NCBI RefSeq assembly: GCF_013031355.1
Contig: NZ_WPZO01000002.1
Span: forward strand, 248,001 to 312,000
DNA length: 64,000 nt
Source: Ruegeria arenilitoris
GTDB taxonomy: Bacteria; Pseudomonadota; Alphaproteobacteria; Rhodobacterales; Rhodobacteraceae
Direction: 5' to 3'
Program-made: the position numbers and the translations under genes
Part shown: piece after piece, positions 51,156 through 58,556 of the stretch
Position numbering within the stretch: the stretch's first letter is position 1
Layout: each line of letters begins with the position of its first letter
Notes under the pieces: model-generated
Told to the model about the DNA's origin: nothing
Databases searched by the model: none
What the model saw: the letters and a program-made list of their open reading frames with translations, nothing else

Positions 51156-51267
51156 GAACGCTGCATTTCGCTTCGGCCCATCGTCGTTTCTGAGCCTCAG
51201 CAATACGCCTACGCCCCGCCTCAGTTTTCGGGTCGGTCGATTTGCTGATGCGTTTACTTATCGTCAC
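51145..51267 (-). CDS. Forty-residue basic protein
   Basis: A short frame starting at GTG 51267, overlapping the upstream gene by 14 bases: SKRISKSTDPKTEAGRRRIA followed by EAQKRRWAEAK. The motif KTEAGRRRIAEAQKRRWAEA resembles the HGGxSTG protein tail at 41449-41670 (KTPEGRRRISEANVAAWAER), so it may be a trimmed relative. It is too short to be certain. Confidence 0.45.
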   Translation of the reverse strand: MTISKRISKSTDPKTEAGRRRIAEAQKRRWAEAKCSVPTR

Positions 51268-51586
51268 TGCTGCTTCCTTCCAGTTCGATATCCGCCGCTG
51301 CGAATGCTGCTACCCGTTCTTCTTCGGTCATGTCCTCAATGAGCTTTCCACCGGCTTTGATGGCGAAAACGCGGCGTTTGAACTCGCTTTGGCTTTCGCC
51401 TTCGTGTGGGTGTATGCGGCCAAAACTGAGGCCAGGAATTGTCGCCGGGCCAGGCTCTCTTTCGATGATGCGAGTGGTATGCTCAGTGCCTTTCTTGATC
51501 CGGCAGAGTTGATAGAAAACTATGGGAAGTTCGAGCACGTTTGGCGACCTCGCTTCCAGTTTGGTCAATCGGTTTTTGATGCTCAT
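51254..51586 (-). CDS. Phage-type hypothetical protein
   Basis: A 110-residue protein starting at 51586 (MSIKNRLTKLEARSPNV) with an N-terminal coiled-coil-like start shared with the next gene (M-x-I-x-NRL-x-x-LE-x-R). The middle is PIVFYQLCRIKKGTEHTTRI. It is part of a coupled minus-strand set with the DUF5681 gene. The frame is open further upstream without coding signs. Confidence 0.6.
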   Translation of the reverse strand: MSIKNRLTKLEARSPNVLELPIVFYQLCRIKKGTEHTTRIIEREPGPATIPGLSFGRIHPHEGESQSEFKRRVFAIKAGGKLIEDMTEEERVAAFAAADIELEGSSSDDK

Positions 51587-51587
51587 A

Positions 51588-51905
51588 TCAACCCTCCTCT
51601 GTTGTGTTTGCTTGGCTGCATCCGGCAGCGTCCAACAAGCATTGGAGCAGTAGTGCGCTCGGGGCTGATTGCTTAGAAAGCTCGACGCATTGGCGGGCCA
51701 CTTCATCATCCACCCGGCCATCCAGAATGAGGGCTGCAACCTCTATTGGGGATGCCTTGGTGGTCAATTGGTCCAGAGGAACGTCTCGCATTCGCTCTGC
51801 GGTGCTTCGCAGTTGCTTGGTCAATTGATCCGACGCGCCCGAGTTCGATATGGCGCTTACAGCTTTCCTGCTTTCCAGTGCTGCCAGTCTATTCCTGATA
51901 TTCAT
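51588..51905 (-). CDS. Phage-type hypothetical protein
   Basis: A 105-residue helical protein (MNIRNRLAALESRKAVSAIS) whose start resembles the next gene's, so the two may be paralogous at the N-terminus. It overlaps the DUF5681 gene by 4 bases (ATGA). Function unknown. Confidence 0.6.
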   Translation of the reverse strand: MNIRNRLAALESRKAVSAISNSGASDQLTKQLRSTAERMRDVPLDQLTTKASPIEVAALILDGRVDDEVARQCVELSKQSAPSALLLQCLLDAAGCSQANTTEEG

Positions 51906-52348
51906 TTTTCTGCCTCCAAAGCCGTGATCCGGCGTTCCAGTTCGGTGGTTTCAAGGACACGCCTGTACTGCTCCACCAGACCCATGACAGTTGCGCCCTC
52001 AAGCGGGGTCACCTCACCCTGAGAAACGGCTTGTAGCACCGCCTGTGCAGCCTCCGAGGCGTCCTCAGCGCATTTGATGGGTGGTAGGTCAAAGTTGACC
52101 GGCGCGTCCTTTCTCGTGGGCGCGATCCGTTCCAGGCAAAGACGCAGGGCCGTGCTGTCGCCTTCAAGCGCCATCTCAAGCGCCTTTTGGGTGATTTGCT
52201 CAGATTGGCCTTCGAGCAGTACTTCCACCGCCCGTGTGACCCGGTGGCGGGTTCCTCTGGGCTTGCCGGAGTTGCCGGTGGCAAATGTGCCGTCTGGGTT
52301 TCTCTCGTCCGTATTCGTTCCGTTTTTGCGGTCTGCTTCGCCTGTCAT
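51902..52348 (-). CDS. DUF5681 domain-containing protein
   Basis: A 148-residue protein. NPDGTFATGNSGKPRGTRHR is the DUF5681 hallmark (basic Gly-rich loop), followed by a helical region VTRAVEVLLEGQSEQITQKA and a Leu-rich coiled coil at the end. The family occurs in phages and mobile elements, often near small terminase or packaging genes, with unknown activity. It leads a three- to four-gene set on the minus strand. Confidence 0.78.
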   Translation of the reverse strand: MTGEADRKNGTNTDERNPDGTFATGNSGKPRGTRHRVTRAVEVLLEGQSEQITQKALEMALEGDSTALRLCLERIAPTRKDAPVNFDLPPIKCAEDASEAAQAVLQAVSQGEVTPLEGATVMGLVEQYRRVLETTELERRITALEAEK

Positions 52349-52494
52349 CGCTCATGCCTCGGTTGTTGGATTGTTGGTGCAGAAGGTGTCCGTTTCCCCC
52401 AGACCCCCTGGTAGATTAAGGATGTCATCATTATTGGGACGGGAGACCCGCCAAAATGGGGTGTTTTCGTCGCAATTTTTGGGACGGGCCGTCA

Positions 52495-53022
52495 TCATTT
52501 TTGTGCCGCCTTTGTCTTCCCCGTCGCAAATTTTACGACGGTTCCGTCACGGTTTTGATGACGGGGTTTTTCTTTTCCGTTGGCCCCTTTGGGATTGTGA
52601 GTCGGGGCTTTGACGACCGGGAAATCCGCGCCGTCAGACCACTGCTTGTAAAGTCTGCGACCACTGTTCCCATTCGCCGTTGGCAAAGAAATCTCTGTAA
52701 GTTCGAACTGCGGCGAAGACGCTACTCCACTATCGCCCAATTTGGGTGGCTGGGTGACTGCGATAAAACCCTTGGCTTGTAGTTCGCGAAAGGCCTTCGA
52801 AGTTGTGTTGCGTGTCACACCAAGGCACTCTGCGGCCTGCCGGACACTCATGCTGATCCTACCGTTGTTGTTGCTGTCCGGTCCTTTCCATTCCAGCTTG
52901 AGCCACGGGTACAGTGCCTGAGCGGTTGATGAGAGGGCCCGCCAAGCGGGCTCCTCCATCATGTTTCGCGCCATCTTGGTCCAGTGTTCGCCGCGTTTCT
53001 CATTTCGCTTGTCCCGCCCCAT
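52495..53022 (-). CDS. Helix-turn-helix replication/regulatory protein
   Basis: A 175-residue protein. RGEHWTKMARNMMEEPAWRA and ALSSTAQALYPWLKLEW at the start, then a winged HTH (NNNGRISMSVRQAAECLGVT, SKAFRELQAKGFI) and a disordered basic tail. Similar proteins are common in alphaproteobacterial phages and islands beside PC4- and AlpA-type genes. Its start abuts the stop of the PC4 gene (TAAATG). Function: probably DNA binding. Confidence 0.72.
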   Translation of the reverse strand: MGRDKRNEKRGEHWTKMARNMMEEPAWRALSSTAQALYPWLKLEWKGPDSNNNGRISMSVRQAAECLGVTRNTTSKAFRELQAKGFIAVTQPPKLGDSGVASSPQFELTEISLPTANGNSGRRLYKQWSDGADFPVVKAPTHNPKGANGKEKPRHQNRDGTVVKFATGKTKAAQK

Positions 53023-53229
53023 TTAGGCAGCCTCCGCCTTGCTGAGCGCGCTCATGAATTCCGGTAGCAAGGAGGCCCGGAACGACACACCCTGTTTGCC
53101 AGGGCGCATGTCGCCATCCTCAGAGACGAAATAGACGCGGATATTGATGAGGTCGTGCCCCCGGAACTCATCCCGGCTGACGCGGTATTCCTCGCGGCTG
53201 TTCTTCGGGATCTGTGTGATGAGGGCCAT
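53023..53229 (-). CDS. PC4/p15 transcriptional coactivator-family protein
   Basis: A 68-residue protein. EYRVSRDEFRGHDLINIRVY and PGKQGVSFRASLLPEFMSAL match the single-stranded-DNA-binding PC4-like fold found in bacterial and phage proteins. Likely ssDNA binding and local regulation. It lies in a coupled minus-strand unit: the next gene's stop overlaps its start at 53229. Confidence 0.82.
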   Translation of the reverse strand: MALITQIPKNSREEYRVSRDEFRGHDLINIRVYFVSEDGDMRPGKQGVSFRASLLPEFMSALSKAEAA

Positions 53230-53333
53230 TAGCGGCCCTCCCCAAAGTGCAGAGTTGCGACAAGCCGTGCTGCGGCCTCAGAAAGACCGTGCTTGCGGCG
53301 AAGAGTAGTTACTTGCAGGTCAACGGTTCTCAT
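53229..53333 (-). CDS. Small 34-residue protein
   Basis: A short frame from ATG 53333 (MRTVDLQVTTLRRKHGLSEA then ARLVATLHFGEGR), basic, resembling the start of a helix-turn-helix. It sits between the PC4 gene and the next, overlapping both (ATGA with 53330). A longer reading up to 53435 is unlikely. Confidence 0.45.
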   Translation of the reverse strand: MRTVDLQVTTLRRKHGLSEAAARLVATLHFGEGR

Positions 53334-53704
53334 GCCGCCACCTCTTTGGTTTCGATCAGCTCCACCTGTGACACCAGAACATAGATGCCGTACTTCTGAC
53401 GTCCGGTGTCTGCATCTCCTCGATACATCTTGCATTCGATATTCACGCCGTCATCGCGCCGCAGGGGCAGCACTTGATCCGAGAGGCGGCAGTAACTGGC
53501 CGCGTAGAGAGGCGACCGCATCAACCCTTCAAGGACTTGGCGCTTGTGCTTGGAAGCGTAAATTTCGCGCGGTTCCTGACCCGGATCAGTGACCCGGTAC
53601 AACGCCGGGGCAGTCAGGTTGGGAAGGTCTGCCCAGCGATACACGCGCAGTGCGTTAGTAGGTGGGTGTTCGAATTCCTGTTTTTGGTTTTTCCGTATAA
53701 TCAT
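53330..53704 (-). CDS. Hypothetical protein of the AlpA/PC4 unit
   Basis: A 124-residue basic protein with ALRVYRWADLPNLTAPALYR and a mid part REIYASKHKRQVLEGLMRSP followed by VLPLRRDDGVNIECKMYRGD. A helix-turn-helix-like middle is possible. It is the first gene of the four-gene set downstream of AlpA. Function unknown. Confidence 0.6.
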   Translation of the reverse strand: MIIRKNQKQEFEHPPTNALRVYRWADLPNLTAPALYRVTDPGQEPREIYASKHKRQVLEGLMRSPLYAASYCRLSDQVLPLRRDDGVNIECKMYRGDADTGRQKYGIYVLVSQVELIETKEVAA

Positions 53705-53808
53705 ATTCCATTACCTTTTATTGTTGAAAAGGCTCTGGGCTTACGGCTATACTTTCAGCGTGACCTAAAAGATTTTGCCTCCGCCCGTGCCTCGGGTGGG
53801 GGTGTCTT

Positions 53809-53982
53809 TTAGGCAGCAACCTGTTTCTCGATTGCAGCGTCGATATCGGCTTCGTTCCAATAGAGACGAGAACCGAATTTGATGGGTTCTGGCAGGCGGC
53901 CTAGTTCTACATCGCGGTAAACGCTGGAACGACTGCGTCCACCCAGCTTGGCTTGCAGGTCATGGAAGGAAAGTAGTTTCAT
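53809..53982 (-). CDS. AlpA-family transcriptional activator / excisionase
   Basis: A 57-residue protein: MKLLSFHDLQAKLGGRSRSS followed by VYRDVELGRLPEPIKFGSRL. A MerR-like winged helix with the AlpA pattern (R-S-x-V-Y-R-D then LP-P-I-x-x-G). AlpA proteins activate or direct excision of P4-type integrative elements, which suits the integrase upstream. I chose the start at 53982; the open frame extends 30 bases further. A dyad precedes it. Confidence 0.8.
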   Translation of the reverse strand: MKLLSFHDLQAKLGGRSRSSVYRDVELGRLPEPIKFGSRLYWNEADIDAAIEKQVAA

Positions 53983-53986
53983 TGCT

Positions 53987-54012
53987 GTGCACCGTGTTGC
54001 TTCGTGGTGCAC
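53987..54012. promoter_or_regulatory. Inverted repeat ahead of the AlpA gene
   Basis: Arms GTGCACC (53987-53993) and GGTGCAC (54006-54012) with a 12-base centre, immediately upstream of the AlpA start. A candidate operator or leader structure. Confidence 0.45.
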
Positions 54013-54093
54013 TAAGAATCGCCCTCATGGCTCGAAAAAGGAATTCGGGAACATGATGTTCCCCAGGATGTTGGGAGGTTGAAACAAGTAGCT

Positions 54094-54798
54094 TTAGCTT
54101 TGTTTTAATTGACGAATTTGATGCAAAAAGTCTTCGTGAGGCTGTTCGGGTGGATAAGCTTCTTCGAAATGCCCCCCCTCATGCCACACTTCCCATAAGT
54201 TCCAATTTTCCGCGCCTGGCCATTTCTTAATGAGGTTCTGATAAAACAGGACTGTTGAAACAGTTTTGAGCGTCTTCGGAAGAGGTTGGACCATAGGGTG
54301 CGAATTGTCTCCTTCTGCTCCAATTAGGGCTTTAGCGGCGCAGATGTGGGCTGCTGGCCGGTACTTCCGAAAGTACCTCTGGATTGTCGCGGCATCACCA
54401 ACAATCGGTTTGTCTTTGATTTCCCAGCCTCTCGATTTCAGCAGCTTAAACTGTAGGGCGTTTACATCATAAGCTAACTGAGAAGTAATTTGGCTAGCTT
54501 CGTTCAGGCTGGCGGGGCTACCATCTTCATTCAAGTGGGCCATTATAAGGGTAACCAATCCGCAGACGAAGACTTGCGCAGACCGCTTGTTCAACGAATC
54601 CATCAACATTTTGGCGACGCCGCCGAGCTCCCATGCATCTTGTTCGACGTTGTAATCATGAAACTCCATCGTCATCATTTGGATTGCTTGCAATGCGCTC
54701 TTCTCATCATCTGCAAAGAACGCCAACATATCCAAACTTTGAACGGTTGTTGGCCTGATGCTGCCGTCGGGTGAATTGATTCGAAATGAACGCTTCAT
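54094..54798 (-). CDS. Unknown protein coupled to the element 2 integrase
   Basis: A 234-residue helical protein (AFFADDEKSALQAIQMMTME, YFRKYRPAAHICAAKALIGA). It starts at 54798, exactly overlapping the integrase stop (ATGA), so it is translated with the integrase. Function unknown. Confidence 0.65.
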   Translation of the reverse strand: MKRSFRINSPDGSIRPTTVQSLDMLAFFADDEKSALQAIQMMTMEFHDYNVEQDAWELGGVAKMLMDSLNKRSAQVFVCGLVTLIMAHLNEDGSPASLNEASQITSQLAYDVNALQFKLLKSRGWEIKDKPIVGDAATIQRYFRKYRPAAHICAAKALIGAEGDNSHPMVQPLPKTLKTVSTVLFYQNLIKKWPGAENWNLWEVWHEGGHFEEAYPPEQPHEDFLHQIRQLKQS

Positions 54799-55982
54799 CA
54801 ACCAGCCACCGATTTGTTCGGATTCAATGACAAATTATCCGCCCATTTCTCCATCAATGCGCGCCTCTGCTCCAAGAAATCTGTGCGCTTATAGGACCGC
54901 TCGACAGCCCCGCCGACAACGTGACCCAGACAAGTTTCTGCTACCTCAAATGGCACGTTCTGCGTCTCCGCCACCCAATCACGGAATGATGACCGGAAGC
55001 CGTGTGGACGCTCAATCAAGCCATGGCGCTTCATATACGCACCCATGGTCATATCAGAAATCACGCCACGTCGAACGCTTGGGAACAGGAAACCATCACG
55101 AGCCAGCGGTTTGGCCTTCTCAATCACGGCTAAGGCTTCACTAGACAGAGGCACCCGAAATTCCTCGGTGGCATCCTTACGGCCCTTCATTGCCTCGGCC
55201 GGTATTGTCCAAACGTCGCCGTCAACCTGATCCAGATGCAGGTTTCGCAATGGATAGGACCGAACTGCCGTGAGTATCAGCAGGCGCAGTGCAAGCTCCG
55301 TTGTCGTTCCACTATCCAGGCTTTGGTAGAAAGCAGGAACCTCGCTCCACGGCATTGCAGGGATGTTCTGAGCTTTGTGGCGCTGCTTGCCTAAAAGGGC
55401 TTTTGCCTTGTCTGTCGCTTGCAGATCCACATCCAAGCCGAGGGCGGCAGCGTGGCGCACCACGATGGACAGTCGGTTCAAAGCCTTTCGCGCCGTGTCG
55501 GCTTTCTCATGCCAGATAGGGGCGAGCGTGTCTCGAATGTCTTTCTGGTCTAGCTCAACCACGGGAACTTTACCCAGCTTTGGCAGCACATGAAGTTCTA
55601 GCGGTGAATACCACCGTCCGGCTTTGCCGTCGCCCTTCAACTCGGCCTTACGGCTTTCGAACGCATCCTCAGCAACGTCTTTCAAGAGATGAAGCTTGCT
55701 GGCTTCCTCGCGCTTGAGGCGTTCCCGCTCCTTGATTGGGTCTATGCCCTTGCGAGCGACGGTCCGCCAGTTCTCCGCTTCCTGACGGACTTCCTTCAGC
55801 GATACCTCAGGGAATGAGCCAAGCCCCATTTCACGCCGACGACCATGTACAGTGACGCGGAGAAACCACTGCGCCCCGCCGTCCTCACGTCGATGGAACC
55901 ACAGCCCACCGCCGTCAGAGTACTTCCCCGGCGACGTCGACTTTAGTGTTGCTGCGCTGAGCTTGTTTAAAGGGCGCGACAT
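54798..55982 (-). CDS. int: P4-type tyrosine integrase (element 2)
   Basis: A 394-residue recombinase with the DUF4102-type N-terminal domain (KLSAATLKSTSPGKYSDGGG), a SAM-like domain and a catalytic domain. Catalytic residues: R241 (TAVRSYPLR), H327 and R330 (HGFR), H354 (LGHVV) and Y364 (RSYKR). P4-type integrases act on tRNA 3' ends. It lies 140 bases from the right att copy and reads inward, coupled to the gene below. Two ATCCACC repeats sit ahead of its start, one of which supplies the ribosome-binding sequence. Confidence 0.93.
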   Translation of the reverse strand: MSRPLNKLSAATLKSTSPGKYSDGGGLWFHRREDGGAQWFLRVTVHGRRREMGLGSFPEVSLKEVRQEAENWRTVARKGIDPIKERERLKREEASKLHLLKDVAEDAFESRKAELKGDGKAGRWYSPLELHVLPKLGKVPVVELDQKDIRDTLAPIWHEKADTARKALNRLSIVVRHAAALGLDVDLQATDKAKALLGKQRHKAQNIPAMPWSEVPAFYQSLDSGTTTELALRLLILTAVRSYPLRNLHLDQVDGDVWTIPAEAMKGRKDATEEFRVPLSSEALAVIEKAKPLARDGFLFPSVRRGVISDMTMGAYMKRHGLIERPHGFRSSFRDWVAETQNVPFEVAETCLGHVVGGAVERSYKRTDFLEQRRALMEKWADNLSLNPNKSVAG

Positions 55983-55984
55983 TC

Positions 55985-56003
55985 ATCCACCTCTCTATCC
56001 ACC
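55985..56003 (+). repeat. Right pair of ATCCACC repeats (possible integrase arm sites)
   Basis: ATCCACC at 55985-55991 and 55997-56003, spaced 12 bases, the same as at 30454-30472. They overlap the integrase ribosome site on the minus strand, so the coincidence with a Shine-Dalgarno sequence must be kept in mind. Confidence 0.5.
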
Positions 56004-56123
56004 CTCTACATATAGTATATGGTGGGGCACAGTGGAACACGGTGACATAGTAAAATCACAGAAAATCAATTGTTTCGTGATTACTTGGGGTGCGGTGAAA
56101 CACCCTGAAACAAGGATTGGATG

Positions 56124-56139
56124 CCGTGTGGGGGCACCA
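56124..56139 (+). repeat. Attachment repeat 3 (tRNA-Thr 3' end, 16 bp)
   Basis: CCGTGTGGGGGCACCA, identical to the last 16 bases of the tRNA-Thr gene including CCA. It forms the right end of element 2 and of the whole island. The shorter length fits the usual 16-20 bp cores of P4-type integrases. Confidence 0.85.
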
Positions 56140-56685
56140 CTAAATCACTAAAATTTAACATCTTTCCCTTCTTCGGTGAGGCTTTCCGTCCGAATCCATC
56201 CGAGTCGGACGCTGGATTCAAAGCCGGAATCGATTTCGAGATGCGAGGCCGACCAGAAGCACGAACACCGATCCAAGCATTCCTTATGCCAAGCCGAAAA
56301 GTGAGAGAGGCAATGAAGGGTAGTCCTCGCCAATCAGTGCTTCTCTCGCAAGTTATCCTTCATTTCGGGCGAAGCTGAAGTGCGGGAACAGCAAGCTTCC
56401 GGAGCATACAATCGCATCGGTCCAGTCGGCTTCTTGTTTTGTAGCGAGAACTCGAAACACCAGAGCAAGCATGATCAAAGAAAAGCAATCCCGGCCACCA
56501 GCTCGCGATGGAGATGAGGTGCTGGAGTAGGTGTCGTTTGCCGCGCCGGCCACAAACGGCAGAGATGCGCTTTGCAAAGTCAAGCTAACGGCCCGAAGCC
56601 GAACTTGGCTGCCTGCACCAATGCCGCAGCGTGGCTTCTCCTTAGCAGACTTTCATGAGTTCTAAGTTGAAACGCATCACACGTA
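56140..56685. other. 546-base region right of the island
   Basis: Between the att copy and the TetR gene. I see no gene with coding character. It contains scattered degenerate repeats, and the stretch near 56590 resembles Rhodobacteraceae intergenic relics. It may hold remnants of an older insertion. Confidence 0.5.
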
Positions 56686-57303
56686 TTATCGACGTGCCAG
56701 CAGCGAGCTCAGAACAAAATCTTCCACGCTTCCAATGATCTTGTTCATGGGTAATTCTGACAACACGCTGCGATACGCGCTGCCCTCCAGAACCTCTATC
56801 ACCAGTTGTGACGACTGAAAGGGGTCCGGAACAGCGCGCAGATCACCTGCATCTACTCCACGCCTCACAACCGCTTCAAGCGCCTCGGTCAGCCTGGCTC
56901 GGTTCTCGACAAACAGCTGTGCGATGTCCGGTTGGCGGATGGCTTCACTTGAAATCTCCAGCGTAAGAATAACGTTTTCCGGCACTGCCAGATACTTGGC
57001 GTAGGCTGCGATGAACCTTTTTAGGATTTTTGGCGCGGGCGCTTTTGAGGTCAGGATTTTCAGAAACGGCTCCATCTCGCGGCGTTCGAGCATTGCGATT
57101 TCCACAAGCACATCATGTTTACCGCGAAAATGGTTGTAGAGGTTTCCAAGGCTGACGCCCGCCCGCGCTGCAATATCGCGGACACCGGTCTGATGGTAGC
57201 CGCGTTCAAGGAAACACATAACTGCGGCCTCCAAAATCTGGTTGCGACGCTTGGCTGTTGTCTTTTCCCGGGTTGAACCCGGCTTTTTCGTGTTTTCGGT
57301 CAT
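56686..57303 (-). CDS. TetR/AcrR-family transcriptional regulator of the efflux operon
   Basis: A 205-residue protein. The N-terminal TetR HTH (about 18-64) has ILEAAVMCFLERGYHQTGVR, DIAARAGVSLGNLYNHFRGK. The rest is the helical ligand-binding domain with TLEISSEAIRQPDIAQLFVE. It is divergent from the RND operon and shares the 100-base gap that holds a TetR-like palindrome, so it very likely represses that operon and itself. The ligand is unknown, presumably a substrate of the pump. Confidence 0.9.
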   Translation of the reverse strand: MTENTKKPGSTREKTTAKRRNQILEAAVMCFLERGYHQTGVRDIAARAGVSLGNLYNHFRGKHDVLVEIAMLERREMEPFLKILTSKAPAPKILKRFIAAYAKYLAVPENVILTLEISSEAIRQPDIAQLFVENRARLTEALEAVVRRGVDAGDLRAVPDPFQSSQLVIEVLEGSAYRSVLSELPMNKIIGSVEDFVLSSLLARR

Positions 57304-57318
57304 TTTTACGTTTAGATA

Positions 57319-57347
57319 TTGAACGAACGATCGTTCATAGTATATGA
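57319..57347 (+). promoter_or_regulatory. Promoter of the efflux operon with TetR operator
   Basis: TTGAAC (57319-57324), 17 bases, then ATATGA (57342-57347). The spacer contains the perfect 12-bp palindrome GAACGATCGTTC at 57325-57336, typical of TetR-family operators. A repressor bound there would block RNA polymerase. Confidence 0.65.
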
Positions 57348-57404
57348 CAATTTACCTCATGCCACAAGGTGCAATGGATTCGGCGGCACAGGAAAAACAG
57401 GGCT

Positions 57405-58553
57405 ATGACAGACCAAACCTTGAAAACTCAGCAAAGACCAACACGACGATGGCTCTGGATTGGTCTTTCGCTGGCGCTGTTTGTTGCGATCGTCATCCTG
57501 TTGTTTGATACAGAGGATACAATTGATGTTCAGGCAACAAACAGCGCACCTCCGCCACCGACCGTCTCTGTCGTCACCGTTGCCCCGGAAACCGTGCAGG
57601 CGCGGATTTCGGCCTTTGCCGAAGTTCGGCCTCGTTGGGATGCTGAGCTGCGATCTGCGGTGTCCGGGCGCATCACCGCAGTGCATTCTGCCGCTTTGGC
57701 CGGTGCACGGGTGGAGCAGGGCGACCGATTGTTTTCAATCGAAAATGCACCTTATCAAAGTGCCGTTGCTGCGGCCGAGATGGAGCTTGAGCAAGCGGAA
57801 TTAGCGTTATTGCGCGCGCAGAATAACGTAACTGTTGCGCAACGGCAGTTCGAGCGGGATGAAACAGAGCCGCCAAACGAACTGGCTGTGAACCTGCCGC
57901 AACTGCGCATTGCCAAAAAAACCGTTGCGGCGGCGCAGGCACGCCTGAATGCGGCGCGAAGGGATCTGAACGATGCGGAAGTTGTTGCCCCGTTTTCGGG
58001 CTTTGTCACCCATCGCTTTGCCAGCCTTGGCCAGACGGTCAACCCGGGCGATGCCCTGATACACCTTTCGGACGACCGGAAATTCGAGCTGGTTGCCGAA
58101 TTCAGTCGAGCGGATTGGGCGCTTATTGACCATCCGATCTCTGGTGTTACTGCTGATCTGACACAGCGCTCGGGCGAAGCCCTGGGGCAGGCTCAAGTCC
58201 GGCGTGGAGGCGGGTTTCTGGATCAAGACACGCGACAAGTGCGCGTCTTTTTGGACGTCACAAATCCCGATGAACGCATACTCGCTGGAGATTTCCTGCA
58301 GGTTCACATTCCCGGACGCCGGATTGCAGACACCGTGGCCCTACCGGAAAGCGCAGTGACACGTGCGGGTTACATTTGGCTTGTGGATGATGAGGACCAC
58401 CTGCAGAGGTTCAGCCCGAACATCCTGTTTCGCAGCGAAGGTGCGGTCACAATTTTGGCCCCCGATGGGATTGGCCCATGGCGCGTGGCCAGAACACCTC
58501 TGGCTTCGTTTCTGCCGGGACAGCGGGTAACGCCGCAATCGGATGAGGGCTGA
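57405..58553 (+). CDS. RND efflux membrane fusion protein
   Basis: A 382-residue protein. An N-terminal TM anchor (about 18-35) is followed by the AcrA/HlyD layout: lipoyl half (VSGRITAVHSAALAGARVEQ), alpha hairpin (about 125-185), second lipoyl half with VVAPFSGFVTHRFASLGQTV, and a beta barrel. It links the RND pump to an outer-membrane channel. Start at ATG 57405 rather than 57369. It lies 3 bases from the RND gene. No outer-membrane factor gene is in view. Confidence 0.92.
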   Translation: MTDQTLKTQQRPTRRWLWIGLSLALFVAIVILLFDTEDTIDVQATNSAPPPPTVSVVTVAPETVQARISAFAEVRPRWDAELRSAVSGRITAVHSAALAGARVEQGDRLFSIENAPYQSAVAAAEMELEQAELALLRAQNNVTVAQRQFERDETEPPNELAVNLPQLRIAKKTVAAAQARLNAARRDLNDAEVVAPFSGFVTHRFASLGQTVNPGDALIHLSDDRKFELVAEFSRADWALIDHPISGVTADLTQRSGEALGQAQVRRGGGFLDQDTRQVRVFLDVTNPDERILAGDFLQVHIPGRRIADTVALPESAVTRAGYIWLVDDEDHLQRFSPNILFRSEGAVTILAPDGIGPWRVARTPLASFLPGQRVTPQSDEG

Positions 58554-58556
58554 GCC

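Larger units (their letters stand above)
30354..56139. mobile_element. Element 2: integrative element with cargo genes and a phage ejection module
   Basis: About 25.8 kb between the internal att and a 16-bp tRNA 3' copy at 56124-56139, with a P4-type integrase next to the right end reading inward. The left 11 kb is AT-rich cargo (Nudix, DUF5677-type, DUF4145, patatin, HEPN). The middle is a podovirus-like ejection gene set. The right part has RadC, SNase, DUF5681, HTH, PC4 and AlpA genes. No capsid, portal, tail tube or terminase gene is visible, so it is a degenerate prophage or a satellite. Paired ATCCACC repeats lie near both ends. Confidence 0.75.

Noticed and set aside
30354..56139. Element 2 as a complete prophage
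   Set aside because: Only ejection-type virion genes are visible; capsid, portal, terminase, tail and lysis genes were not found.
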